Shown: one piece after another, positions 33,982 through 42,738 of the stretch
Layout: each line of letters starts with the position of its first letter
Numbering within the stretch: the first letter of the stretch is position 1
NCBI GenBank assembly: GCA_018816105.1
Contig: JAHIWE010000033.1
Span: 1 to 43,769, forward strand
From: a bacterium
GTDB taxonomy: Bacteria; Campylobacterota; Campylobacteria; Campylobacterales; Arcobacteraceae
Direction: 5' to 3'
DNA length: 43,769 bases
Made by a program: the position numbers and the translations under genes
The notes under the pieces: model-generated
What the model was told of the DNA's origin: nothing
What the model saw: only the letters and a program-made list of their open reading frames with translations
Databases searched by the model: none

Positions 33982-34875
33982 ATGATATATGAAATTTACC
34001 ATGAAACAAAATTTAATTATGCAGCTATTGTCACATTTAGTCATAATATTGCAAGATTAAAACCAAAAAATAGCTCAACACAAAAACTATTAGAGCATTC
34101 ACTAAAAATAAGTCCAAATCCTTATGAAACAAGTGAATTTGTAGATTATTTTGAAAATACAAATAATTTTATGTTAATAAGAGAAGCCCATAAAAGTTTG
34201 ACGGTTACTGCTATTTCAAGAGTTGAAAGAATTGAAGAAGAAATAAATAAAAATATTCAAGAGCTAAAAAACTGCAAAATAACATTTAAAGAAGCAAGGG
34301 AAAGATTAACTAAATTTAATAGTGAAGATGTTTTATCTAAGCAATATCTTTTTGAAACAGACTCTATTCCAATTGCAAATGAAAATATAAAAACATATAT
34401 TCTTGAGTCATTTAGTGAAGATAGAAACCTATTTGAATCTATTAATGAATTTATGCAAAGAATATTTACAGACTTCAAGTTTGTATCGGGCTTTAGTAAT
34501 GTAACGACTCCAATTGATGAGATATTTGAAGCTAAAAAAGGTGTTTGTCAAGATTTTGCTCAATTTGCAATTGGGGCTTTAAAAAGTATAGGACTTCCTG
34601 CTAGATATGTAAGTGGATATATTCAAACAAATCCACCTGAAGGTCAAGAAAAACTTTTTGGAGCAGATGCTTCACATGCATGGTTTTCTGTTTATATTCC
34701 TAGTTTTGGATGGGCTGATTTCGATCCAACAAACAATAAAATACCAAATGAAGAGTATATAGTGTTAGGTTATGGAAGAGATTATTTAGATATCGCTCCA
34801 CTTAAAGGTGTAGTTCAAAGTAGTGGGAATAGTATCTTAGGTGTAAAAGTGAATGTTCAAAGAATGAATAGTTAA
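33982..34875 (+). CDS. Transglutaminase-like cysteine peptidase family protein
   Basis: The 297-residue protein has the N-terminal beta domain ('YEIYHETKFNYAAIVTFSHN', about 1-75) and a transglutaminase core with Cys189 ('KKGVCQDFAQFAI'), His232 ('DASHAWFSVY') and Asp248 ('ADFDPTNNKI'). It ends with 'VLGYGRDYLDIAPLKGVVQ', the family signature. Family members hydrolyse or transfer amide bonds. It has no signal peptide and is the last gene of the plus operon. Its stop lies 1 base from the convergent M14-like gene. It is presumably the processing partner of the ATP-grasp, since this gene trio is common in bacteria. Confidence 0.92.
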   Translation: MIYEIYHETKFNYAAIVTFSHNIARLKPKNSSTQKLLEHSLKISPNPYETSEFVDYFENTNNFMLIREAHKSLTVTAISRVERIEEEINKNIQELKNCKITFKEARERLTKFNSEDVLSKQYLFETDSIPIANENIKTYILESFSEDRNLFESINEFMQRIFTDFKFVSGFSNVTTPIDEIFEAKKGVCQDFAQFAIGALKSIGLPARYVSGYIQTNPPEGQEKLFGADASHAWFSVYIPSFGWADFDPTNNKIPNEEYIVLGYGRDYLDIAPLKGVVQSSGNSILGVKVNVQRMNS

Positions 34876-34876
34876 A

Positions 34877-35809
34877 CTATCCAATCTTTGCAATTCTAAA
34901 TGCAACTGCATTTTCATAAATTAAAGAAGTACTATAAAAACATGTAATCATTCCATCACATGGAGCTAAAAAGGTATGAATTACATTTCCTTCTAAAGAG
35001 TGTACAATTTCTCCAATAACTTGGTCTTTTGATACATATCTTCCAGCTGATTCAATTTGAATAAAGATTCCACTTTTAGGTGCTTTAATTACTTCTATTG
35101 ATTCTCTATTTATAACAGTTGATTCATAACCATTAAAAATATGATGTTCAATAACTTTGTTTTTATCCATAAATCTAAGCATTCCTTGATTTATCTGACT
35201 TGCAGTTTTTTTATCAATTTGATTTTCATGTGGACACATAATTGAATATGCCTTAGTTCCCCATAATTGCCAATTATATTGTAAAGTTACAGTATCTATT
35301 GATTTTACAGTTCTGTGATGAATCATTTTAAAACCAAACTTTTTTGCTGCTTTTAAATCTTCATATCCACTTTTAAAAAGTTTTACATAAGGAATACAAG
35401 TAGCAGGATCAGGACGCCTTTCTAATATTATTCCATAAGTGTATCCATTAATTGCATCAAAAACTTTTTTTGCTATTCTTTGAGTTGTTTCACCCAATTC
35501 ATAACCTGGAAACATCATATTTAAATCTGTATTATCCAAAGGCCAAAATCTTTTTCCAATATTTAGTGCATAATGATTAATTGAAGGAATAATTAAAACA
35601 TTACCTTTAATCTTTTTTTCTTCAATCTTATTTTTAAAAAAATCCACTAATGATGAAGCACAATATAAAGGTAATATTGAATCACCCTCCATAGCTCCAA
35701 TAATAGCAATACTAGGTGCTGTTGCATCACTGCCTTCAAATAAATAACCCTCTACAACAAAAGGTGCTCTACTTAAAGATTCAATTCTTAAAATCTCAAT
35801 TTTTTTCAC
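34877..35809 (-). CDS. M14 aspartoacylase/succinylglutamate-desuccinylase-like protein, zinc ligands lost
   Basis: The best start is GTG 35807-35809, because GGAG lies 6 bases before it; a TTG at 35821 is less supported. The 310-residue product aligns along its length with the upstream neighbour and with AstE/AspA family proteins. The zinc motif HxxE is replaced (Glu41-Gly-Asp-Ser44 in 'GAMEGDSIL'), the Arg after 'DLN' is Met ('TDLNMMFPG'), the third ligand His is lost ('ILERRPD' in place of 'DIHSS'), and the catalytic Glu is absent. It looks like a pseudoenzyme. Its start overlaps the end of the intact homologue, so the two are probably made together and may pair. Confidence 0.8.
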   Translation of the reverse strand: MKKIEILRIESLSRAPFVVEGYLFEGSDATAPSIAIIGAMEGDSILPLYCASSLVDFFKNKIEEKKIKGNVLIIPSINHYALNIGKRFWPLDNTDLNMMFPGYELGETTQRIAKKVFDAINGYTYGIILERRPDPATCIPYVKLFKSGYEDLKAAKKFGFKMIHHRTVKSIDTVTLQYNWQLWGTKAYSIMCPHENQIDKKTASQINQGMLRFMDKNKVIEHHIFNGYESTVINRESIEVIKAPKSGIFIQIESAGRYVSKDQVIGEIVHSLEGNVIHTFLAPCDGMITCFYSTSLIYENAVAFRIAKIG

Positions 35810-36749
35810 TGTTTTCTCCAAAAATTCTAGCGATTAACGAGCCTTCATAAACAACAGGATATTCTCTTAATGTAAACAATATACCCTCAGCAGGTGATTT
35901 TAATTCACAATAAATAGTTCCAGTTAAAGGATCAACAATATCACCAATTTTTTGATCTTTTTGAATTATGGCACAATGATCTAAAGAAGGAACAAACAGA
36001 CCACTTTTTGGTGCATTTAAATAAAATACTTCTCCAACTTCAGAACTAAAAGCTTCTCTTGTGATAAAATCATCTTTACACTCAATAATGGCTTCTTTTT
36101 TCATTAGATTTAAAATACCTAATAATAATTGATGTCCATACTCTTTTGTAAGCCTCATACCAACGCCCATTTCAACAACAAGTGTTTTAGTACCCATAGA
36201 GTTTAATGTATGTGAAAAAGTTGATTCAAGAACCGTTACAGCATCATGTATCCATATAAAATCACAATTTAATTGCTTAGCTAGTGGTAAGGTTGATTTT
36301 GAGAACTCTTTATTTATTCTAATTTGTGGAATTTCTCTTAAAAAGATATTACTTGAGTGAATATCAATAGCAACATCACTACCTTTTATATCTTGTGAAA
36401 GTGCATATACTACTTGACCTGGTAAAAATTCATTTGGGCTACCAGGAAAAGTTCTATTTAAATCAACTTCATATAAAGGAAATCCTCTAGTAATTGTATC
36501 AACTCCCAAAGAGTTAACTGAAGGATAAATATCCACTATTCCTATGATTTTTTCACTATTTTTATTTAACCAATCAGCTAATAGATATATAACTAATTGA
36601 CCTTCTAATTCATCTCCATGTATTCCACTCACAATAGATATTCTTTTTAGTTTTTTAGCCCTTTTACTTGCAGGTTCGAATCTTGTTCTTCTAATAGAAA
36701 GTTTTTCACCAACGGGAAGATCTGAACTAAAAATTTCACTTGTTTTCAT
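35796..36749 (-). CDS. M14 aspartoacylase/succinylglutamate-desuccinylase-like zinc enzyme
   Basis: The 317-residue protein keeps all expected residues of this family: zinc ligands His44 and Glu47 in 'SGIHGDELEG', 'VDLNRTFPG' (Asn98-Arg99, substrate carboxylate binding), the third ligand His131 in 'AIDIHSS', and a catalytic Glu193 in 'VVEMGVG'. The C-terminal ~75 residues form a beta domain ('GLFVPSLDHCAIIQKDQKIGDIVD'). Members cleave acyl-amino acids such as N-succinylglutamate or N-acetylaspartate, or C-terminal residues of peptides. In this operon it may trim or deacylate the product of the ATP-grasp. It overlaps the next gene. Confidence 0.87.
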   Translation of the reverse strand: MKTSEIFSSDLPVGEKLSIRRTRFEPASKRAKKLKRISIVSGIHGDELEGQLVIYLLADWLNKNSEKIIGIVDIYPSVNSLGVDTITRGFPLYEVDLNRTFPGSPNEFLPGQVVYALSQDIKGSDVAIDIHSSNIFLREIPQIRINKEFSKSTLPLAKQLNCDFIWIHDAVTVLESTFSHTLNSMGTKTLVVEMGVGMRLTKEYGHQLLLGILNLMKKEAIIECKDDFITREAFSSEVGEVFYLNAPKSGLFVPSLDHCAIIQKDQKIGDIVDPLTGTIYCELKSPAEGILFTLREYPVVYEGSLIARIFGENSEKN

Positions 36750-36753
36750 TTAT

Positions 36754-37413
36754 TTACTCAACTATAATTTTATTAATCTTAGCATTTATAGAATTTAGTA
36801 TAACCTCATATGAATCTTTTTCATCATGTGGTTTAAATACTGCATCTGGTGCTAAAATTTTTACAATTTTATCTATTTCCTCCATAACAACCAATGAAAA
36901 CATTTTATTTCTTTCTAATCTTAAATGAAAATCAACTTTTTCAACAAGTTTTCCAAGTCTAATAAAATAATCACTTGTATCTCTTTTTTGTCTTCTTGTT
37001 AATTTCCCCCAAATAGCACTTATTAAAGATAAAACTTCATCTAAAAAGCTACAATCAACTTGTGGTAGATGACTTCCTCTTTTTATTAGTTCAGATAACT
37101 CAATAACAGAACCAAAAGCTTCTGTATACATATCAGCTCTACTTATAATGGCATTTTCCCTTGCACATTCCATTAAATTATTTATATTAGAATCATGATT
37201 CCCAAAAATAGCTATATTTAAGAAATCTTTTGTATCTTTATACTCAATATCCATCTCTAACTTTTTAAAAAGTTTTACTCCAGCTTGTTTATCAGTATCA
37301 ATTACCTTATCTGATGCTGTGATAATTTCTAGTAATGTCGCTTCAATTCTTTCTAAATATCTACCAAACCAATATAAATTTGTTGCAACATTTGCAGTTA
37401 TTAATTGTTCCAT
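36754..37413 (-). CDS. Alpha-E (DUF403) domain protein
   Basis: The start is the ATG 37411-37413, preceded by GGAGG at 7 bases; a longer upstream reading would overlap the ATP-grasp gene. The 219-residue product is nearly all helical and opens with the alpha-E signature 'VATNLYWFGRYLERIEATLLEI', matching the C-terminal half of the fused protein at 31490-33979. Conserved Glu/Arg residues suggest a catalytic or binding helical bundle, but no activity is known. It is separated by 1 base from the ATP-grasp gene, so the split pair is made together as the fused version would be. Confidence 0.87.
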   Translation of the reverse strand: MEQLITANVATNLYWFGRYLERIEATLLEIITASDKVIDTDKQAGVKLFKKLEMDIEYKDTKDFLNIAIFGNHDSNINNLMECARENAIISRADMYTEAFGSVIELSELIKRGSHLPQVDCSFLDEVLSLISAIWGKLTRRQKRDTSDYFIRLGKLVEKVDFHLRLERNKMFSLVVMEEIDKIVKILAPDAVFKPHDEKDSYEVILNSINAKINKIIVE

Positions 37414-37414
37414 A

Positions 37415-38779
37415 TTAAGCCTCCATAACCCAAGTATCTTTAAACCCACCACCTTGAGATGAATTAACTAAATAATTCCCTACTTCCATGGCATATCTTG
37501 TTAATCCACACTTCCAAACTTTTGGTTCTTCTGCCATAACAACATAAGCTCTAAAGTCTGCTTTTCTTGGTACTATTTCATTATTTAAATAACATTTCTC
37601 ATCGTAAAATTCAACTAACTCTTGAGCAATGAATCTTCTTGGATCAGATTCGATTATTTTCTTTAAATCTTCTAATTGAATTTTTGTCATTGCATGTCCA
37701 AACATTACTCCATAACCACCAGCTTCTGCAACATCTTTGATAACAAGTTTATGCATATTTTCAAACACATATTTCTTATCATCTTCAAAATATGGTAAAT
37801 ATGTTGGTGCATTTTTTAAAATTGGCTCTTCACCTAAATAGTATTTAATCATTTTTGGAACAAAATAGTAAATACCTTTATCATCAGCAACACCATTTCC
37901 AGGTGCATTTAAAAGTGCAACATTTCCAGATAAATAAGCTTCCATGATTCCTGGAACTCCTATTAAACTCTCAGGATTAAAGAATTTTGGATCTAAGAAC
38001 TCATCATCTAATCTTCTATAAATAGAACCAACTCTGATATCTTTTCCATTATAGTTTTTAAAATAAACCACTTTATCTTTAACTACTAATTCACTATTTC
38101 TAACAAGCTGAGCACCAATTTTTTTTGCTAAATATGCATGTTCATAATAAGCTGAATTAAATCTACCTGGAGTTAAAACAACATTTATTCCTCCACAATT
38201 TACATAATCCATTGATTCTCTTAATATTAAAGGATATTCTTTTATTGGTTTAATATTTAAAGATTCGAAGAATTCTGGATATATTTTTCTATAAGTATCC
38301 CTAATTGATAATGGATAACTAGCACCACTTGGAACTCTTAAATTATCTTCTAAAATAATCCAATCATCTGTTATAGTATCTTTTACTAAATCAATTCCAT
38401 TAATATGCGTTCTGATTTTTTTTGAAGGAGAGAACCCATGAAGCTCTTTTAAATAACCTTTTGCTTGGTAAATAAATTCTTCAGGAATAATATTATCTTT
38501 AATAATATTTTTTGTAGTGTATAAATCTTCTAGAAAAAGATTAAGTGCTTTTATTCTTTGACTAAGACCTTTATCTAAATTATCAAACTCTTTTGAATCT
38601 ATAATTCTTGGAATTACATCAAAAGGAAGAGATCTTTCTATAAAATTTCCATCTTTATAAAGATTGAAATTAACCGCAAACTTGTCCATATACTTTTGGA
38701 ACTCATCAATCTTTTGTCTATCTTGTTTTGAAAAGATTTCCCAAAAGATTTTATTCACATCATTCTTATCATTTATCAA
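37415..38779 (-). CDS. Circularly permuted ATP-grasp ligase (DUF404/DUF407)
   Basis: The best start is TTG 38777-38779, which has AGGGGG 7 bases upstream; an ATG nine codons earlier has no ribosome site. The 454-residue product matches the ATP-grasp part of the fused protein: 'LPFDVIPRIIDSKEFDNLDK', 'ILEDNLRVPSGASYPLS', 'VVLTPGRFNSAYYEHAYLAK', 'SIYRRLDDEFLDPKFFN' and 'FIAQELVEF'. It should activate a carboxylate with ATP for ligation to an amine. It heads the minus-strand operon with alpha-E and two M14-like genes. A short GTATATA-type palindrome (38859-38875) lies upstream. Confidence 0.9.
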   Translation of the reverse strand: MINDKNDVNKIFWEIFSKQDRQKIDEFQKYMDKFAVNFNLYKDGNFIERSLPFDVIPRIIDSKEFDNLDKGLSQRIKALNLFLEDLYTTKNIIKDNIIPEEFIYQAKGYLKELHGFSPSKKIRTHINGIDLVKDTITDDWIILEDNLRVPSGASYPLSIRDTYRKIYPEFFESLNIKPIKEYPLILRESMDYVNCGGINVVLTPGRFNSAYYEHAYLAKKIGAQLVRNSELVVKDKVVYFKNYNGKDIRVGSIYRRLDDEFLDPKFFNPESLIGVPGIMEAYLSGNVALLNAPGNGVADDKGIYYFVPKMIKYYLGEEPILKNAPTYLPYFEDDKKYVFENMHKLVIKDVAEAGGYGVMFGHAMTKIQLEDLKKIIESDPRRFIAQELVEFYDEKCYLNNEIVPRKADFRAYVVMAEEPKVWKCGLTRYAMEVGNYLVNSSQGGGFKDTWVMEA

Positions 38780-38930
38780 TTTACACCCCCTAAACTGATA
38801 AATCATAGTCTTTTTATTCTAAATAATAAATAAATAATTCTTATGATTTCTTGTTTAAGTATATAAAATATATACACTTTACAATAATTTATGCATTTAT
38901 CTACAGAAAATAGCCTTTTTTTATATTTAC

Positions 38931-38969
38931 ATAAAAAAAAGGGAAGATAGATAAACTACCTTCCCTTTT
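38931..38969 (-). terminator. Strong terminator downstream of typA
   Basis: AAAAGGGAAG (38937-38946) pairs with CTTCCCTTTT (38960-38969), continued by TAG/CTA after one mismatch, with a 5-base loop. Read on the minus strand, the hairpin is followed by eight T residues, so it is a classical Rho-independent terminator for the typA transcript. Confidence 0.85.
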
Positions 38970-38990
38970 GTAAAAAACTATTTATAATAT

Positions 38991-39083
38991 TAGTTATATT
39001 TCTCTTTTTTTCTCAACATTGAAGCTAAAGCTTCAAGTTTTGCTTAAAAGAGTTTTCTTTACTAATTATATTTCTCTTTTTTT
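38991..39083. repeat. Direct repeat of the typA 3' end
   Basis: The 21 bases at 39063-39083, holding the last codons and stop of typA, recur at 38991-39011 with one mismatch, exactly 72 bases (24 codons) away. The second copy would read RKKEKYN then stop in the same frame, but three stops lie between. It looks like a decayed short tandem duplication; a small hairpin (39019-39036) lies in between. Confidence 0.6.
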
Positions 39084-40876
39084 GCAGTTCTTTTTCTAAC
39101 TGTTGGATCAAGTTCTCTTTTTCTTACTCTTACAGAAATAGGAGTTACTTCAACAGACTCATCTTCTTCAATCCACTCTAATGCATTTTCTAAAGACATT
39201 TGTCTTGGTGGAACTAATTTAATAGCTTCATCAGCACCTGAAGATCTAACATTTGATTGTTGTTTACCTTTAGTTGGGTTAACATCTAAATCATTATCTT
39301 TAGCATGTTGACCAATAACCATACCAACATATACTTTATCTTGAGGTTTAACAAACATAATTCCTCTATCTTGTAAGTTGAAGATTGAATAACCAACAGC
39401 TTCTCCAGCTTCCATAGAAACTAATGCTCCATATTTTCTAGATTCAACAGTTCCTGAATATGGTCTAAACTCTAAAAATGAGTGATTCATAACACCCTCA
39501 CCTTTAGTTTCAGTTAAGAATTCAGTTCTAATACCAATTAAACCTCGAGCAGGAATCTCAAACTCTAATCTTGTATAACCAGCACCCATTGGTACCATGT
39601 TAGTCATATTAGCTTTTCTTTTTCCAAGTTTTTCAATGATAGCACCTGTATGCTCATCTGGTAAATCGATTACTAAATGCTCAAATGGCTCAGTTTTAAC
39701 ACCATCTTCAATTTTTGTAATAACTTCAGGTCTTCCAATACAGAACTCAAAACCTTCTCTTCTCATATTTTCAGCAAGGATACAAATTTGTAATTCCCCT
39801 CTTCCGTTTACTCTGAATTTACCTTCACCAATTTGCTCATAATTCATAGCAATATTAGTGTTCATTTCAGCTGCTAATCTTTCATTAATTTTATTTGAAG
39901 TAACAAATTTACCCTCAGTTCCAGCTAATGGAGAATCATTTACAGCAAAAGTAACAGATAATGTAGGCTCTTCAATATGCATAGGGTCTAATGGCATTGG
40001 GTTTGCAGGATCACACAATGAATCTCCAACATCAATTGTTTCAAAACCAGCAACGGCAACGATATCACCAGTTCCAGCTGTTTTAATATCAAATCTTTCC
40101 ATACCTTTAAATCCGATAAGTTTAGAAACTCTTCCTTTAACTTTTTCACCATCTGCTTTAACTAAAACTACATTCTCACCCATTGAAATTGTACCGTTAA
40201 AGATTCTAGCGATTCCAATTTTTCCAATAAAATTATCATAATCTAGTGTAAATACTTGAAGTTGTAAACCATTTTCATCACTTCCTTTTGGTTTTGGAAC
40301 TTCATTTAAAATAGTTTGAAATAATGGTGTTAAGTCTTTATTTTCATCATCTAATGAAAGTTTTGCATAACCATCTCTTGCAGCTGCGTATACAACTGGG
40401 AATTCTAATTGTTCTTCAGTTGCATCCATTTGTGCAAATAGGTCAAATACTTCATCAATAACTCTATCTGGATCTCCACCTGGTTTATCAATTTTATTGA
40501 TAACAACGATTGGTCTGTGTCCTAAAGATAGTGCTTTTTTAACAACGAATTTAGTTTGAGGCATAACACCTTCTTGAGCATCAACAAGTAATAAAACAGA
40601 GTCAACCATTTTTAATACCCTTTCAACTTCTCCACCAAAATCCGCATGGCCTGGAGTATCGATAATGTTAATTCTAACACCTTCATAATCGATAGCTGTA
40701 TTTTTAGAAAGAATTGTAATTCCTCTTTCTTTTTCGATAGCATTGCTATCCATTACTCTTGTTTCTACATTCTGATGCGAAGAAAATGTACCTGATTGTT
40801 TTAATAACTCATCTACTAAGGTAGTTTTACCGTGGTCAACGTGTGCAATTACTGCAATATTTCTAATGTCTCTCAT
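39062..40876 (-). CDS. typA: Ribosome-associated GTPase TypA/BipA
   Basis: The 604-residue protein has the translational GTPase start '[20 protein letters not shown]' and '[20 protein letters not shown]', then '[20 protein letters not shown]' and '[13 protein letters not shown]'. EF-G-like domains follow and the TypA-specific C-terminal domain ends '[15 protein letters not shown]'. TypA/BipA binds the ribosome and aids 50S assembly and stress growth. It has an extended -10 box upstream, a terminator downstream and no operon partner. Confidence 0.96.
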   Translation of the reverse strand: MRDIRNIAVIAHVDHGKTTLVDELLKQSGTFSSHQNVETRVMDSNAIEKERGITILSKNTAIDYEGVRINIIDTPGHADFGGEVERVLKMVDSVLLLVDAQEGVMPQTKFVVKKALSLGHRPIVVINKIDKPGGDPDRVIDEVFDLFAQMDATEEQLEFPVVYAAARDGYAKLSLDDENKDLTPLFQTILNEVPKPKGSDENGLQLQVFTLDYDNFIGKIGIARIFNGTISMGENVVLVKADGEKVKGRVSKLIGFKGMERFDIKTAGTGDIVAVAGFETIDVGDSLCDPANPMPLDPMHIEEPTLSVTFAVNDSPLAGTEGKFVTSNKINERLAAEMNTNIAMNYEQIGEGKFRVNGRGELQICILAENMRREGFEFCIGRPEVITKIEDGVKTEPFEHLVIDLPDEHTGAIIEKLGKRKANMTNMVPMGAGYTRLEFEIPARGLIGIRTEFLTETKGEGVMNHSFLEFRPYSGTVESRKYGALVSMEAGEAVGYSIFNLQDRGIMFVKPQDKVYVGMVIGQHAKDNDLDVNPTKGKQQSNVRSSGADEAIKLVPPRQMSLENALEWIEEDESVEVTPISVRVRKRELDPTVRKRTAKKEKYN

Positions 40877-40902
40877 TGATACTCTTTTTATAAATTTTCG
40901 CG

Positions 40903-40910
40903 ATTATACA
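40903..40910 (-). promoter_or_regulatory. Candidate -10 box of typA
   Basis: On the minus strand TGTATAAT spans 40910-40903, about 27 bases before the typA ATG at 40876. No clear -35 was seen. Confidence 0.5.
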
Positions 40911-40967
40911 AAAATTTTGCTTATATACACGTATTTCTCAAAAAAACTTCTTTAATAGTACTATTTT

Positions 40968-40976
40968 TGATATAAT
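40968..40976 (+). promoter_or_regulatory. Extended -10 promoter of the eptA operon
   Basis: TGATATAAT (40968-40976) is a full extended -10 element on the plus strand. It would give a leader of about 130 bases before the eptA start, containing the palindrome at 41052-41072. Confidence 0.45.
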
Positions 40977-41051
40977 TTTAAAGAAAATGTATATATTTTG
41001 CACAATTAAGAATCTTTTTATATTCTCTAAATATGAACAAAAATTAATATT

Positions 41052-41072
41052 TTGTTAATGGCATATTAACAA
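41052..41072. promoter_or_regulatory. Palindrome upstream of eptA
   Basis: TTGTTAAT (41052-41059) and its complement ATTAACAA (41065-41072) flank a 5-base centre, 43 bases before the eptA start. It is a plausible regulator site for a lipid A modification operon, but the regulator is not in the window. Confidence 0.45.
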
Positions 41073-41115
41073 TATTTAATTATCATTTCACAACATTAAA
41101 TAACAAAGGTATATA

Positions 41116-42738
41116 TTGAAGAAGATTTCTCAATACACATTAATTATAACAATAGCTATATTTTTTACACTATTTTATAACTTTTCATTTTTTACAAATG
41201 TAATAAACACTTATCCTTTAGAAGGATTAACCATAGTTCATTTTTTATCTGTTGGAGTTTTATTAATATCTTTAGTAGTATTTTTATTTACACTATTTAG
41301 TTCAAAATATACAACTAAACCTCTTTTAATAATTGCATTGGTAGTTTCATCTTTCACTGCTTATTTTATGGATACTTTCCATGTGGTTATTGATGATAGT
41401 ATGATCAGAAACTCTTTACAAACAGATATAAATGAATCTGCTGATTTATTTTCTTTAAAATTAGTTTTTTATGTATTTTTACTTGGGATATTGCCTTCAT
41501 ATTTTGTATATAAAACTCAAATAAAATATAAATCATTTAAACAAGAAATTTTCGCAAAACTAAAAGTTATTAGTTTATCTTTAGCTCTTATATTAATAAT
41601 TTTATTTTCATTTAGTAAATTTTATACTTCATTTTTAAGAGAACATAAACCTTTAAGATATCATGTAAACCCTATTTATTGGATTTATAGTATTGGTAAT
41701 TATATAAATAAAAGTGTAAATAGTGGCCCAATTGTTGTAAAAGAAATAGGATTAGATGCAAAGATTAAAAAAGATGAACATCATGATAAAGTTGATAAAA
41801 CAGAATTAATCATTATGGTTGTAGGAGAAGCTGCACGTGCGAATAGATTCTCTTTAAATGGTTATGAGAAAGAGACAAATCCTCTTTTGAAAAAAGAAGA
41901 AATTTATAATTTTTCTAATATGTACTCATGTGGAACTTCAACTGCTGAGTCGGTTCCATGTATGTTTTCTATTTTTGATAAAGCAGATTATGACTATAAA
42001 AAGGGAATTTCAACTGAAAATATTGTTGATGTTTTAAAACACACAAAAGATGTAAATATTTTATGGAGAGATAATAACTCAGATTCAAAAGGCGTTGCAT
42101 TAAGAGTTGATTTTGAAGATTATAGAACTTCAAAAACAAATACAAAATGTGATGATGTTGAATGCAGGGACGTGGGAATGTTAGTAGGACTTGATGAATA
42201 TATTAAAAAACATAAAGGTGAAGATATCTTAATAGTACTTCATCAAATGGGAAATCATGGACCTGCTTATTATAAAAGATATCCAAAAGAGTTTGAAAAG
42301 TTTACTCCTGTATGTAAAACAAATCAACTAGAACAATGTACACAAGAAGAAGTTAGCAATGCCTATGATAATGCAATTTTATATACTGATTATTTTTTAT
42401 CAGAGGTAATTAATTTTTTAAAACCATATTCAAAAAGTTATGAAACAGCAATGCTTTATATGAGTGATCATGGTGAAAGTTTAGGAGAAAATGGTTTATA
42501 CCTTCATGGACTTCCATATTTTATGGCACCTGATGAACAAAAACATATAGGATCACTTATTTGGTTTGGAGATGGTGATATAAAAGAGGATATTGATTTA
42601 CAAAAATTAAATACCTATAAAGATAAATTATTTTCACAAGATAATCTATTTCATACACTTCTTGGACTTTTTGAAGTTGAAACTGATGTTTACAAAAAAG
42701 AGATGGATATTTTATACGATGCAAAAAAATCTCACTAA
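41116..42738 (+). CDS. eptA: Phosphoethanolamine transferase for lipid A (EptA type)
   Basis: The 540-residue protein starts at TTG 41116, with AAAGG 6 bases upstream. It has five membrane segments (first ~175 residues) and a periplasmic alkaline-phosphatase-fold domain. Key residues are visible: 'MVVGEAARANRFSLNGY' (Glu238, metal), the nucleophile Thr region 'SCGTSTAESVPCMFS' (272-286), 'LHQMGNHGPAYYKRYP' and 'YMSDHGESLGENGLYLHG'. It moves phosphoethanolamine from phosphatidylethanolamine to lipid A (or, in relatives, other envelope acceptors), leaving diacylglycerol. This lowers surface charge and gives polymyxin tolerance. It overlaps the PAP2 gene, with dgkA following. Confidence 0.9.
   Translation: MKKISQYTLIITIAIFFTLFYNFSFFTNVINTYPLEGLTIVHFLSVGVLLISLVVFLFTLFSSKYTTKPLLIIALVVSSFTAYFMDTFHVVIDDSMIRNSLQTDINESADLFSLKLVFYVFLLGILPSYFVYKTQIKYKSFKQEIFAKLKVISLSLALILIILFSFSKFYTSFLREHKPLRYHVNPIYWIYSIGNYINKSVNSGPIVVKEIGLDAKIKKDEHHDKVDKTELIIMVVGEAARANRFSLNGYEKETNPLLKKEEIYNFSNMYSCGTSTAESVPCMFSIFDKADYDYKKGISTENIVDVLKHTKDVNILWRDNNSDSKGVALRVDFEDYRTSKTNTKCDDVECRDVGMLVGLDEYIKKHKGEDILIVLHQMGNHGPAYYKRYPKEFEKFTPVCKTNQLEQCTQEEVSNAYDNAILYTDYFLSEVINFLKPYSKSYETAMLYMSDHGESLGENGLYLHGLPYFMAPDEQKHIGSLIWFGDGDIKEDIDLQKLNTYKDKLFSQDNLFHTLLGLFEVETDVYKKEMDILYDAKKSH

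Noticed and set aside
38859-38875. GTATATA/TATATAC palindrome upstream of the minus-strand ATP-grasp gene
   Set aside because: Seven-base A/T arms with a 3-base centre are expected by chance in this base composition; there is no supporting second site.
39858-40241. 127-codon plus-strand ORF inside typA
   Set aside because: It is antisense to the highly conserved TypA, has no ribosome site and its Ser/Pro/Ile-rich product resembles no known family.
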